From JADLHS01 sp964594985 (lineage in GTDB: Bacteria > Verrucomicrobiota > Verrucomicrobiia > Limisphaerales > JADLHS01): a DNA stretch of 64,000 nucleotides. This document shows, in pieces, positions 50,245 through 58,538 of this stretch. The notes below the pieces were generated by a model that made no database searches, was not told the origin of the DNA, and saw only the letters and a program-made list of their open reading frames with translations. The number at the start of each line of letters is the position of its first letter. Positions within the stretch are counted from its first letter, which is position 1. Made by a program: the position numbers and the translations under genes. The stretch lies in contig CAZQNQ010000007.1 in assembly GCA_964594985.1 (NCBI GenBank), forward strand, positions 1 through 64,000, given 5' to 3'.

Positions 50245-50931
50245 ATGTTTTTTGATCCGTTATACATGTTGTTCATGCTGCCCGCCGCGCTGATTGGTTT
50301 GTGGGCGCAATTCAAGTTGATGTCGGCCTATGGTCGCTACAGTCGCGTGGGTTTGGCCTCGCGTCTGAGCGGCGCGCAGGCGGCGCGCGAGATTCTGGAT
50401 CGCGCCGGACTCCACCACGTGCCCGTCGAGGAAGTGCCCGGCCATCTGACCGATCACTACGATCCAACGAAGCGGGCTTTGCGTTTGTCGTCTGAAAACT
50501 TTCGCGGGCAATCCGTCGCGGCCGTCGGCGTGGCGGCGCATGAAGCGGGGCACGCGTTGCAACATCAAGTTGGCTACGCGCCGTTGCAATTGCGGGCGGC
50601 CCTCGTGCCGGCGACGCAGATCGCCAGTTACGCGTGGATCGTGCTGTTCATGCTGGGCGTTTTTTTGAAGTTGAGCGGACTGGTATATGTCGGCATCGGG
50701 GTGTTCAGCATCATGATGTTGTTCCAACTGGTGACGCTGCCGGTGGAGTTCGACGCGAGCAAGCGCGCCAAGGAACAACTGCTCCGCCTCGGGATTGTGC
50801 GTTCGGAGGAAAGCGCCGGAGTCAGCAAGGTCTTGGGTGCGGCGGCGTTGACTTACGTGGCGGCGTTGGTCACTTCGGTGATGCAACTGCTCTACTTCCT
50901 GAACGTCGCGCGCAGCAGCAATCGGAATTGA
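50245..50931 (+). CDS. YugP-type membrane zinc metallopeptidase
   Basis: 228 aa with an N-terminal helix (YMLFMLPAALIGLWAQFKLM), the zinc site HEAGHALQH (about residues 99-107) and three C-terminal helices. Matches the neutral zinc metallopeptidase (YugP) family of unknown physiological substrate. AGAGAGG ten bases before the ATG is a good ribosome-binding site and supports the start. The 184-bp gap before it shows no other gene. It is followed directly by the 31-bp perfect palindrome at 50954. Confidence 0.93.
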   Translation: MFFDPLYMLFMLPAALIGLWAQFKLMSAYGRYSRVGLASRLSGAQAAREILDRAGLHHVPVEEVPGHLTDHYDPTKRALRLSSENFRGQSVAAVGVAAHEAGHALQHQVGYAPLQLRAALVPATQIASYAWIVLFMLGVFLKLSGLVYVGIGVFSIMMLFQLVTLPVEFDASKRAKEQLLRLGIVRSEESAGVSKVLGAAALTYVAALVTSVMQLLYFLNVARSSNRN

Positions 50932-50953
50932 ACGCGTATGCAAAATGACCGTT

Positions 50954-51034
50954 GCAGGTAGGGCGCGTCAGTCCCTGCGCGCCGTCGTTTGGTTGGAACG
51001 GAACGGCGCGCAGGGACTGACGCGCCCTACCTGC
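50954..51034. repeat. Perfect 31-bp palindrome, family A
   Basis: GCAGGTAGGGCGCGTCAGTC... (50954-50984) is exactly complementary to 51004-51034, with a 19-nt loop TCGTTTGGTTGG.... It differs from the copy at 8543 at three arm positions, each compensated on the other arm. It sits between convergent yugP-type and rsmE genes. Confidence 0.87.
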
Positions 51035-51064
51035 CGCAGCAAAAAGTTCATTTTGATACAGACT

Positions 51065-51811
51065 CTAAGTCTGCAACTCGTAGTTCAGCACGGACAGGCT
51101 GTAGATGGCGGCGGTGTCGCTGCGGAGCACTAGGCGACCAAGCGTGACGGGCAATGCGCCGCTGGCGCGCAGCAAGTCCATCTCAGTCGGCGTGAAATCT
51201 CCCTCCGGCCCGATCCAGACGCAAGCAGTAGCGGGTAACCGTTGGTGTTGTTCGCGGAACTGGCGGATGAATTCGCGTGGATGCTGGCTGCCATCTTGCA
51301 ACGACGCGACCAAAGGCAGTTCAAACTTTTCGCCGCGCGCCAGAAAATTTTTCAGCGAAACGGGCGGTTCGATCTTCGTCAGCCACGGTGAGCCGCATTG
51401 CTTGATGGCTTCGATGGCGACGGGCCGCAGCTTCTCCGCTTTGTCGGCGGCTTCGCGTTCGTTCAGTTGCACGACCACGCGCTCGGACAGGATCGGCACA
51501 ATGCGTGCCGCGCCGAGTTCCGTCGCCTTCTGGACGATGTAATCCATCGCCTTCGCCTTGGGAATGGCTTGGAGCAGCGTGATCTGGCAGGGCAGGGGCG
51601 GGGAGAAAGTTTTTCGCGTCACGGACAGCGTCACGGTGCGTTTTGTGACTTCGCCGACTTTGCAATCCAGCGTGTGGCCGGCACCGTCAAGGACAACCAC
51701 GCTTTCACCGGCCTCGATGCGCAACACCCGCGTGGCGTGATGCGCTTCGTCATCGGTGAGTTGGATGAGATCACCGTTGCACTGCGCCGGAGGAAGAAAG
51801 AAGCGATGCAT
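51065..51811 (-). CDS. rsmE: 16S rRNA (uracil(1498)-N3)-methyltransferase
   Basis: Methylates U1498 in helix 44 of 16S rRNA. 248 aa with the N-terminal PUA-like part (HRFFLPPAQCNGDLIQLTDD, HHATRVLRI) and the SPOUT knotted domain (IQKATELGAARIVPILSERV-type segment written VQKATELGA, then CVWIGPEGDFTPTEMDL and LGRLVLRSDTAAI). The GPEGDFT and LG-x-x-LR-x-DTA motifs are diagnostic. Convergent with the YugP-like gene. Confidence 0.95.
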   Translation of the reverse strand: MHRFFLPPAQCNGDLIQLTDDEAHHATRVLRIEAGESVVVLDGAGHTLDCKVGEVTKRTVTLSVTRKTFSPPLPCQITLLQAIPKAKAMDYIVQKATELGAARIVPILSERVVVQLNEREAADKAEKLRPVAIEAIKQCGSPWLTKIEPPVSLKNFLARGEKFELPLVASLQDGSQHPREFIRQFREQHQRLPATACVWIGPEGDFTPTEMDLLRASGALPVTLGRLVLRSDTAAIYSLSVLNYELQT

Positions 51812-51828
51812 GATTTTTGGAAATGCTC

Positions 51829-52094
51829 GCCCTCACCCTGACCCTCTCCCCCGGGGAGAGGGGATGGGCTTTGGTAGTGCCAGCAGGGCAGGCTTTCCAG
51901 CCTGCCGGTGCACCGGACTTTCCTGTCCGGTGTTCCGCTGAACCGGGCGACTGGAAAGTCGCCCGCACTGGCAGGCTGGAAAGCCTGCCCTACGCGCCCG
52001 CCGCCGCGCCCATTTCAAATTCAGCGGCTGGAAATCAGAAGGAGCGGCGCAAGGTTCTCCCTCTCCCGGGGGAGAGGGCCGGGGTGAGGGCGGT
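51829..52094. repeat. Nested palindrome stack between dnaJ and rsmE
   Basis: The whole gap is palindromic. Outer arms GCCCTCACCC (from 51829) and GGGTGAGGGC (to about 52093) belong to family C. Inside are CCTCTCCCCCGGGGAGAGG, GCAGGCTTTCCAGCCTGC, and a long pair CAGGGCAGGCTTTCCAGCCT / AGGCTGGAAAGCCTGCCCT (about 51882-51903 and 51970-51991). No gene is seen in 51812-52152. Confidence 0.82.
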
Positions 52095-52152
52095 TCAAAA
52101 CACCATTTCATGCGGCATTTGCAACACGCCGGGCCGGAGGCCGGCGCTCCGT

Positions 52153-53310
52153 TTACCGAAACAACCGCTTGGCTTTCTCGAAAAAGCTCGCGCTGATCGG
52201 GTTCACCTTTTCATCGCACGCTTCGGCGAACTCCTGCAACTTCGCGCGCTGCTGGTGGGTCAGGTGCGTTGGCACTTCCACGCTGATGCGGACGTGCAAA
52301 TCACCATGGCCGTAGCCTTGCAGATTTTTCACGCCCTTGCCGCGCAGGCGGAACAGCGTCCCCGGCTGTGTGCCCGCGGGAATCTTGATCGTGGCCTTCT
52401 CAGCGAGCGTCGGCACTTGCACGTCCGTGCCGAGTGTGGCTTGCACGAAACTGATCGGCACTTCGCAGAGCAGATCGTCGCCGTCGCGCTGGAAAATGTC
52501 GTGGGCCTTGACGTGGAGTACGACGTAAAGATCGCCCGCCGGCCCCCCGCGCAAACCGCTCTCGCCATTGCCCGAAGAGCGCAGGCGTGAGCCCGCGTCC
52601 ACCCCGGCAGGGATGCGCAAAGTGATTTTGCTCGTGCGATCCTTGCGACCCGAGCCGCTGCAACTGTGACACGGCTTCTCAATGACGCGGCCCGCACCCT
52701 GACATTGGGGACAGGTTTGCGCGATGCTGAAAATGCCGCGCGACGTGATGACCTGGCCACGACCATTGCAAGTGCCGCAGGTGCGCGTCTTGGAGCCGGG
52801 TTCACTGCCGGAGCCGTCACACTTGTCGCAACGATCCGGCTTGGTGACGGAGATTTCCTTCTCGCAACCGAGCGCAGCTTCTTCAAATGAAATTTCCAGA
52901 TCGAAGCGAAGGTCGTTGCCGCGTTGGGGAGCGGACGGGTCTTGTCGTCCGCCGCCGCCACCGCCGAAGAATTGTTCAAAGATGCTGCCGCCACCTTCGC
53001 CGCCGAAGACGTCGCGGAAAATATCGAACGGATCGTGGAAACCGCCGCCACCGCCACCGCCGCCGCGGGCGGCGCGGGCGCGGGGATCGAAGGCGTTGTG
53101 ACCGTATTGATCGTACGCGGCGCGCTTCTGCGGATCGCTCAACGCTTCATACGCCTCGCCCAGTTCCTTGAATTTTTCCTCGGCGGATTTGTCGCCGGGG
53201 TTTTTGTCGGGATGATATTTGACGGCCAGCTTGCGATAGGCCTTTTTGATGTCATCCGCCGCCGCGTCACGGTTGACGCCGAGGACTTCGTAGTAATCGC
53301 GCTTGGCCAT
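52153..53310 (-). CDS. dnaJ: Chaperone protein DnaJ
   Basis: Co-chaperone that delivers substrates to DnaK and stimulates its ATPase. J-domain with HPD in KYHPDKNPGD (about residues 31-40), Gly/Phe-rich linker (GGGGGGGFHDPFDIFRDVFG), four CxxCxGxG zinc motifs (CDKCDGSGSE, CGTCNGRGQV, CPQCQGAGRV, CHSCSGSGRK) and C-terminal beta domains. 385 aa is standard. It starts 34 bp after grpE on the same strand. dnaK is not in the window. Confidence 0.97.
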   Translation of the reverse strand: MAKRDYYEVLGVNRDAAADDIKKAYRKLAVKYHPDKNPGDKSAEEKFKELGEAYEALSDPQKRAAYDQYGHNAFDPRARAARGGGGGGGGFHDPFDIFRDVFGGEGGGSIFEQFFGGGGGGRQDPSAPQRGNDLRFDLEISFEEAALGCEKEISVTKPDRCDKCDGSGSEPGSKTRTCGTCNGRGQVITSRGIFSIAQTCPQCQGAGRVIEKPCHSCSGSGRKDRTSKITLRIPAGVDAGSRLRSSGNGESGLRGGPAGDLYVVLHVKAHDIFQRDGDDLLCEVPISFVQATLGTDVQVPTLAEKATIKIPAGTQPGTLFRLRGKGVKNLQGYGHGDLHVRISVEVPTHLTHQQRAKLQEFAEACDEKVNPISASFFEKAKRLFR

Positions 53311-53344
53311 CGGGAAGGGTTTCGATTTGAGATTTCTGGATTAC

Positions 53345-53935
53345 TTACGCTTGCGTCTCGGGTTTCTTGGCGACGATGACCGTCGCGGGGCGGAGGAGGC
53401 GTTCGCGGAGTTTGTAGCCCTTGCGCAATTGCTGGAGCACGTGGCCTTCGGCGACCGTGTCGGATTCCTGCTGTGAGACGGCCTCGTGCAGATTTGGATC
53501 GAACGGCTTGCCGGTGGCGTCCACTTCTTCGAGGCCGGCTTCGGTCAACGTGCTCTTGAGTTGTGAATGAATCATCGCCACGCCGTCCTGCAGCGACTTG
53601 AGTCCATCGGCGGAACTGTTCTGCGCGGCGGCGAGCGCCATCTCGAAGTTGTCGAGCACGGGGATGACCTTCTGGAGCAAACTTTCCGTGGCGTACTTGA
53701 TGGCGTCCTGTTTTTCGCGCGCGGCGCGTTTCTTGAAATTGTCGAAGTCCGCCGTGGTGCGCAGCAGCCGATCCCAGTTTTCCTGGGCCTTGGCGGCGCG
53801 GGTTTGCAGGTCGGCGAGCTGTTCCGGGGTGGGCGCGGGTTGTTCCGCAACCGGGGCGGGTTCGGGGGCGGCCTCAGCCGCCGGCGTGGCTTCGGAGGCA
53901 GGCAAAACGGATTCTGGTTCTTCGGTCTTTTTCAT
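53345..53935 (-). CDS. grpE: Nucleotide exchange factor GrpE
   Basis: Releases ADP from DnaK. 196 aa: an acidic, Pro/Ala-rich leader (about 1-45), a long coiled coil (ADLQTRAAKAQENWDRLLRT, DFDNFKKRAAREKQDAIKYA) and the C-terminal beta-wing (FDPNLHEAVSQQESDTVAEG, VLQQLRKGYKLRERLLRPA). The ATG at 53935 is chosen; longer in-frame sequence upstream overlaps palindrome-rich DNA. I saw no CIRCE-type operator upstream. Confidence 0.95.
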   Translation of the reverse strand: MKKTEEPESVLPASEATPAAEAAPEPAPVAEQPAPTPEQLADLQTRAAKAQENWDRLLRTTADFDNFKKRAAREKQDAIKYATESLLQKVIPVLDNFEMALAAAQNSSADGLKSLQDGVAMIHSQLKSTLTEAGLEEVDATGKPFDPNLHEAVSQQESDTVAEGHVLQQLRKGYKLRERLLRPATVIVAKKPETQA

Positions 53936-54054
53936 TCGGGACAAACGGCTCTTTACGTAATCAATCAAGGGGGCGGAGTTTAGCGGAACGCGGGCGACCG
54001 GCGCAACAGGGATTGTCCGGGGTGTGACTGGAAGGGTCGTGCGAGGACGATTTT

Positions 54055-54136
54055 CCCGGGAGTGCTGGCGTCTCGCCGGCAAGTTCCATGAGCTGATTTC
54101 GCCAGAAGCTCGCCGGCGAGACGCCAGCGCTCCCAG
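54055..54136. repeat. Palindrome, family B copy 4
   Basis: CCCGGGAGTGCTGGCGTCTC... (54055-54083) faces CTCGCCGGCGAGACGCCAGC... (54109-54136). It lies in the divergent gap 53936-54283 between grpE and the pectinase gene, where I see no other feature. Confidence 0.82.
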
Positions 54137-54283
54137 GATGGCCGGCAGTTTCAGTTACACTCTGCGTCCCGCCAGTTCCTAAAATTCCCGCTGGTTTGCC
54201 GGATTCGCGGATACGTCGCCCTCGACAGCGGCTGGCTTTGACTTGAAACTGAAGAACCTGTTTCCCATTACGTCGAACAAAAC

Positions 54284-56881
54284 ATGAAAGCCATGCCACG
54301 ATACTTTGTTGTCCTGCTGTTGCTCCTGAGCGCCATCGGGAAATCACCCGCCGCTCCGACCAGTGCCGAGGCCCGCCAGAATTATTTCGGCCTGACGCCG
54401 CTCGAATGGTCCGTCGCCATGGCGGACTCGGAGACCGCGCGGCTCGGCGACAAACGCGCGTGGCGCGAAGGTCGGAAAGTGAAGTGGGATTACACCGCCG
54501 GCCTGTTCACGCTCTCGTTGCTCAAGTTGAACCAACACGTGCCCGACCAGAAGTTCGTCGAGTTCAGCAAGGATACCATCGGCTCGTTCATCAAGCCGGA
54601 CGGCGACATCCAGGGTTTCAAGATGGAGGAATACAACATTGATAACATCGCGCCCGGCAAGACGGTCATCGCGCTTTACGAACTCACGAAAGAGGAGCGT
54701 TACAAGAAATGCGCCGATCTGCTCCGCAAGCAACTGGAAACCCACCCGCGCACGAGCGAAGGCGGCTTCTGGCACAAGCAGCGTTATCCCTCGCAGATGT
54801 GGCTCGACGGTCTGTTCATGGGCGCGCCGTTCTATGCGGAGTACGCGTTGCGCTACGATTCCGCGCGGGCGGCGGGTGATTACGAGGACGTGCTCAAGCA
54901 ATTCCGATTGATCAACGCGCATCTCTACGAGCCGAAGACAGGTTTGTATTATCACGGCTGGGACGAGAAACGGGAACAAGACTGGGCCAACCGCACCACG
55001 GGCACGTCGTCAAACTATTGGGGCCGCGGCCTCGGCTGGTATGCGATGGCGTGCGTGGACGTGCTGGATTTTCTGCCGCGCAATCATCCGGGCCGCGCGG
55101 AGGTGATCAAGACGGTCAATCAGGTTTGCGAAGGCATCGTGAAATGGCAGGACAAGGACAGCGGTCTCTGGTGGCAGGTCATGGATCAAGGCGGGCGCGA
55201 GAAGAACTATCTCGAAGCGACGGCCGCCGCCATGTTCGTCTATACGATGGCCAAGGGCGTCAACGAGGGTTATCTCGACCGCGCCCGTTACGCGCCGGCC
55301 ATCGAGCGTGGTTATCGCGGCATGTTGCAACGCCAGATCAAGCGGAGCGACAGCGGCGAAGTAACGCTCACACAATGCTGTTCCGTGGCGGGGCTTGGTT
55401 ATGGTCGCGACGGTTCGTATGACTATTACATGCGCGAACCGATCGTGGACAACGATCTCAAAGGTGTGGGGCCGTTTGTGCTGGCGGGCATCGAGATTCA
55501 AAAGTTGAACAACCTGCCGATGACGGTTGAAAAGCGCGGCGGCACGGCCGGGGCGGCTCCGGTCAAAACCAGCGCGAGCAAGGAATGGGAACAGGTTGCC
55601 GCCATCCTCGCGCGCATCAAAGCGCCCGTCTTTCCCGATCAGGAATTTCCCATCACCAAATTCGGCGCGGCAGCCGACGGCAAATCCGACGCCAGCCAGG
55701 CCATCGCGCAAGCCATCGAAGCCTGTCACAAGGCTGGCGGCGGCAGCGTGGTTGTTCCCGCGGGCGAATATCTCACCGGGCCGATCCAGTTGAAGAGCGG
55801 CGTAAATCTCCATCTCGATCACGGCGCGACGCTGAAATTCAAAACCGATCCCCAGGCGTATCTGCCGGCGGTGCGTTCGTGGTTCGAGGGCATGGAATGT
55901 TACAATTATTCTCCGCTCATCTATGCGTACGAAGCGCAGAACATCGCCGTGACCGGCGCGGGCGTTTTGGATGGCCAGGCCGCGAACGACAATTGGTGGC
56001 CGTGGAAGGGCAAAAAGGAATACGGTTGGCAGAACGGCATGCCGCACCAGAAAGCCGCGCGGGACCGGCTCGGCAAAATGGTGGAGCAGGGGACGCCCGT
56101 GGCGGAACGCCGGTTCGGCGAAGGCGATTATCTGCGGCCAAGTTTCATCGAGCCGTTCCGCTGCCAGAATGTGTTGATCGAAGGCGTGCGCATCGTGCGT
56201 TCTCCGATGTGGGAAATCCATCCGGTGTTGTCCACCAACGTGATCGTGCGCGGCGTGCATATCGAAACGCATGGCCCGAACAACGACGGCTGCAACCCTG
56301 AAGCCTGCCGCGATGTGCTCATCGAGGATTGCGTGTTCGACACGGGCGACGATTGCATCGCCATCAAGTCCGGTCGCAACAACGACGGGCGCCGCATCGG
56401 CATCCCCACGGAGAATGTCGTCATCCGCCGTTGCAACATGAAGGAAGGCCACGGCGGCGTGACCATCGGCAGCGAAATCTCCGGCGGCTGCCGCAATGTC
56501 TTCGTCGAGGATTGCACCATGGACAGTCCGAATCTGGATCGGGCGATCCGCTTCAAATCCAACGCCGTGCGCGGCGGGGTGGTGGAGAACATTTTCGTCC
56601 GTAACATCAAGGTCGGCACCGTGGCGGATGCCGCGTTGCAGATTGACTTCGTTTATGAAGAAGGCGCGAAAGGCCCGCACCGGCCGGTCGTCCGCAATCT
56701 GCTCATCGAAAACATGACCGTGGCGAACGCCAAGCGCGTACTCGACGTGCAGGGTTTTGCCGGTGCGGAAATCAGCAACGTGCGGATTCTCAACTCGAAG
56801 TTCCAAGGCATCACCGCGGAGGACGTCGTCAAGGAGGCTGATGTGAAGCTTGAGAACAGCGTCGTGGAGCGAAAAAAGTAA
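54284..56881 (+). CDS. GH105 unsaturated glucuronyl hydrolase - GH28 polygalacturonase fusion
   Basis: Secreted two-enzyme protein of 865 aa that likely attacks pectin or rhamnogalacturonan. A signal peptide (YFVVLLLLLSAIGKSPAAP) precedes a GH105/YteR-like alpha-barrel (about 30-420; KVKWDYTAGLFTLSLLKLN, RYPSQMWLDGLFMGAPFYAE, NYWGRGLGWYAMACVDVLDF). A Gly/Ala linker leads to a GH28 beta-helix (about 450-865) with all catalytic motifs: GPNNDGCNPE, DTGDDCIAIKSG, EGHGGVTIGSE and AIRFKSN. The fusion couples cutting of the backbone with removal of unsaturated ends. Start could be ATG 54284 or 54293. The sugar kinase at 15835 and the SDR at 23422 may handle uronate products. Confidence 0.92.
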   Translation: MKAMPRYFVVLLLLLSAIGKSPAAPTSAEARQNYFGLTPLEWSVAMADSETARLGDKRAWREGRKVKWDYTAGLFTLSLLKLNQHVPDQKFVEFSKDTIGSFIKPDGDIQGFKMEEYNIDNIAPGKTVIALYELTKEERYKKCADLLRKQLETHPRTSEGGFWHKQRYPSQMWLDGLFMGAPFYAEYALRYDSARAAGDYEDVLKQFRLINAHLYEPKTGLYYHGWDEKREQDWANRTTGTSSNYWGRGLGWYAMACVDVLDFLPRNHPGRAEVIKTVNQVCEGIVKWQDKDSGLWWQVMDQGGREKNYLEATAAAMFVYTMAKGVNEGYLDRARYAPAIERGYRGMLQRQIKRSDSGEVTLTQCCSVAGLGYGRDGSYDYYMREPIVDNDLKGVGPFVLAGIEIQKLNNLPMTVEKRGGTAGAAPVKTSASKEWEQVAAILARIKAPVFPDQEFPITKFGAAADGKSDASQAIAQAIEACHKAGGGSVVVPAGEYLTGPIQLKSGVNLHLDHGATLKFKTDPQAYLPAVRSWFEGMECYNYSPLIYAYEAQNIAVTGAGVLDGQAANDNWWPWKGKKEYGWQNGMPHQKAARDRLGKMVEQGTPVAERRFGEGDYLRPSFIEPFRCQNVLIEGVRIVRSPMWEIHPVLSTNVIVRGVHIETHGPNNDGCNPEACRDVLIEDCVFDTGDDCIAIKSGRNNDGRRIGIPTENVVIRRCNMKEGHGGVTIGSEISGGCRNVFVEDCTMDSPNLDRAIRFKSNAVRGGVVENIFVRNIKVGTVADAALQIDFVYEEGAKGPHRPVVRNLLIENMTVANAKRVLDVQGFAGAEISNVRILNSKFQGITAEDVVKEADVKLENSVVERKK

Positions 56882-56916
56882 CGCCGCAGCGAGTTGGGGT
56901 GGCAGCCGGTCCGGCG

Positions 56917-57612
56917 CTAAAACCCGGATGACATCCGCCACTGACCGTCAATCTGTTTGAACGGCATTTTCTGGATGCTGGATTCATCGTTGGGCGCGAT
57001 CTGGACGGTAAGAACAATCGTGCCGTCCTCCTTCGGCTCGCGTCCGATAATGTTGAGACCGGGCAAGACGCCTGTGTCTTTGAATAAATCCTCTGCCGAA
57101 CCGCGCCTTTCCACTTCGGCCGCAAGCAGCTTGGCATGGTCGGGGCCAAAGAATTGCATCATGGTCGGCAGATCACGATGCTCAATCGCCCAAAGAAAGG
57201 ACTGCAGTGAATCCTCCGGCGAACCAAACCCAGTAAACTTCGCCTCCGACTTGCGGATATAACCCACCGGCAACGCCACACCGCTCGTTCCGTTTGTGGC
57301 CTTGCCGGCCAGTTGGGTCTGCAACCGTTTGTTTTCCTCGGTTACGCCCGCCAATTCCCGCTTGCGCCGCTCCAACTGCCCGACCTGGCTGCGCAGGCGC
57401 AGCAGTTCCAGCGATGGTCCGGCTTGCGGTGCGGCTGCAACAGGCGCATCCACTTCGGCAGGTGCTTCGTTGGTCAATGCTTCGCCGCGCGCTTGAAGTT
57501 CCTGCGCCTGATTACGCAGTTCGCCCAATTGCTGGCGTTGCTTGCCGACCATGCCCACGGTGGCAATCAATAATCCCAAGCCGAGCAGGGTGAGTAACGG
57601 ACGCGTTTTCAT
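56917..57612 (-). CDS. Membrane-anchored protein of a sigma-factor operon
   Basis: 231 aa: an N-terminal helix (PLLTLLGLGLLIATVGMVG), a coiled coil (GKQRQQLGELRNQAQELQAR and LRSQVGQLERRKRELAGVTE), and a C-terminal ~100-residue domain (SPEDSLQSFLWAIEHRDLPT, FFGPDHAKLLAAEVERRGSA) that resembles small NTF2-like folds. Its start overlaps the stop of the preceding gene (ATGA), so it is translated with the anti-sigma-like protein and the ECF factor. Probably part of the signal-sensing unit. Family not recognised. Confidence 0.75.
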   Translation of the reverse strand: MKTRPLLTLLGLGLLIATVGMVGKQRQQLGELRNQAQELQARGEALTNEAPAEVDAPVAAAPQAGPSLELLRLRSQVGQLERRKRELAGVTEENKRLQTQLAGKATNGTSGVALPVGYIRKSEAKFTGFGSPEDSLQSFLWAIEHRDLPTMMQFFGPDHAKLLAAEVERRGSAEDLFKDTGVLPGLNIIGREPKEDGTIVLTVQIAPNDESSIQKMPFKQIDGQWRMSSGF

Positions 57613-58538
57613 GGCTGGGTGATCGTGCGGCTGGATTTCAAGTCCAGATAGAGTTTTCCATCCCGCTCGGTGACGCAGTCTTCGTAACGGCGCTTGGAAT
57701 AATTCTGCACGCTGCCGTCGCACAGGCCGAAAATGTTGTGGGTGCGGCAATAAGTCGAAATCCGTTGTGGATCGGTATCGGCGTTGGTGACACCGGCCGT
57801 GAGAAATTCGTAGCTTGAGCTGGTGGATGCAAAATCCGCCCAAGTCATCACAGCCGGATGATTGGTATTGCCGGGGCAGAACAGGATTTTCGGCGTGTTT
57901 AACTCATTACTCATGGTAAGAAAGTCCGGAGGGTTGACGTCGGCGTGGTCGATGACATAAATGCGTACGGCCAGCGCGATCTGCTTCTGATTATTGACGC
58001 ACGCGATGGCTTGCGCCCGTTCCTTCGCTTCTGCGAGGGCATCCAATTCTGGCTGGCTCAGTCCGGCAGGGGTGGCGAGCTGTGTGCGCAATCCGTCATT
58101 CGCCTTCTGCGCCGATTCCAATTGCCCAATCTCCGTCGTGAGCGCGGCCACCCGTTGCTGCAAGCGCGCGATCTCATCCGCCTCCGACAGAGCCGCCGGC
58201 TTGGGGCTTTCTACCGGCGGAGTGCTGACCGGTGCACTGTTCGTCGCGGTGGATAAAGTGGCGTTCAAGTCGCGGATGGTTTGCTGGAGCGTGGAAATTT
58301 CATTCTGCTGCACCGCGATCACCACCGCAAATGCCAGCGAAGCCGTGGCCGGGGCGAGCGCCGGCCACCACCGTTGCCACCAGCTCATGGATTGCAGCGA
58401 ACCCACGCCGTTCGATGAAGCCGTGGCCGTCTGCGGCAACTGGATTTGTCCGATCAATTTGTCCTTTAGACCTGCGGGAGCGGCCGGACGCGGAGCCTGT
58501 CGCAGGAGGTCTTCAATTTGAGATTCAGTGGGTTTCAT
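57609..58538 (-). CDS. Anti-sigma-like membrane protein with pseudopilin-like C-terminus
   Basis: 309 aa. The first ~60 residues (ESQIEDLLRQAPRPAAPAGL) resemble the cytoplasmic part of anti-sigma proteins, followed by one helix (WWPALAPATASLAFAVVIAV), a coiled coil (NEISTLQQTIRDLNATL, ARLQQRVAALTTEIGQLE), and a C-terminal ~110 residues with ACVNNQKQIALAVRIYVIDH and IFGLCDGSVQNYSKR. The latter matches the conserved CxxNxKQI...Y and H/x...DGSVQ pattern of Verrucomicrobia/Planctomycetes prepilin-type proteins. It overlaps the ECF sigma gene by 4 bp. Role as anti-sigma factor is inferred from position and topology. Confidence 0.78.
   Translation of the reverse strand: MKPTESQIEDLLRQAPRPAAPAGLKDKLIGQIQLPQTATASSNGVGSLQSMSWWQRWWPALAPATASLAFAVVIAVQQNEISTLQQTIRDLNATLSTATNSAPVSTPPVESPKPAALSEADEIARLQQRVAALTTEIGQLESAQKANDGLRTQLATPAGLSQPELDALAEAKERAQAIACVNNQKQIALAVRIYVIDHADVNPPDFLTMSNELNTPKILFCPGNTNHPAVMTWADFASTSSSYEFLTAGVTNADTDPQRISTYCRTHNIFGLCDGSVQNYSKRRYEDCVTERDGKLYLDLKSSRTITQP

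Noticed and set aside
53936..54283. CIRCE-type heat-shock operator upstream of grpE
   Set aside because: No TTAGCACTC-N9-GAGTGCTAA-like sequence was found; the region is occupied by a family B palindrome.
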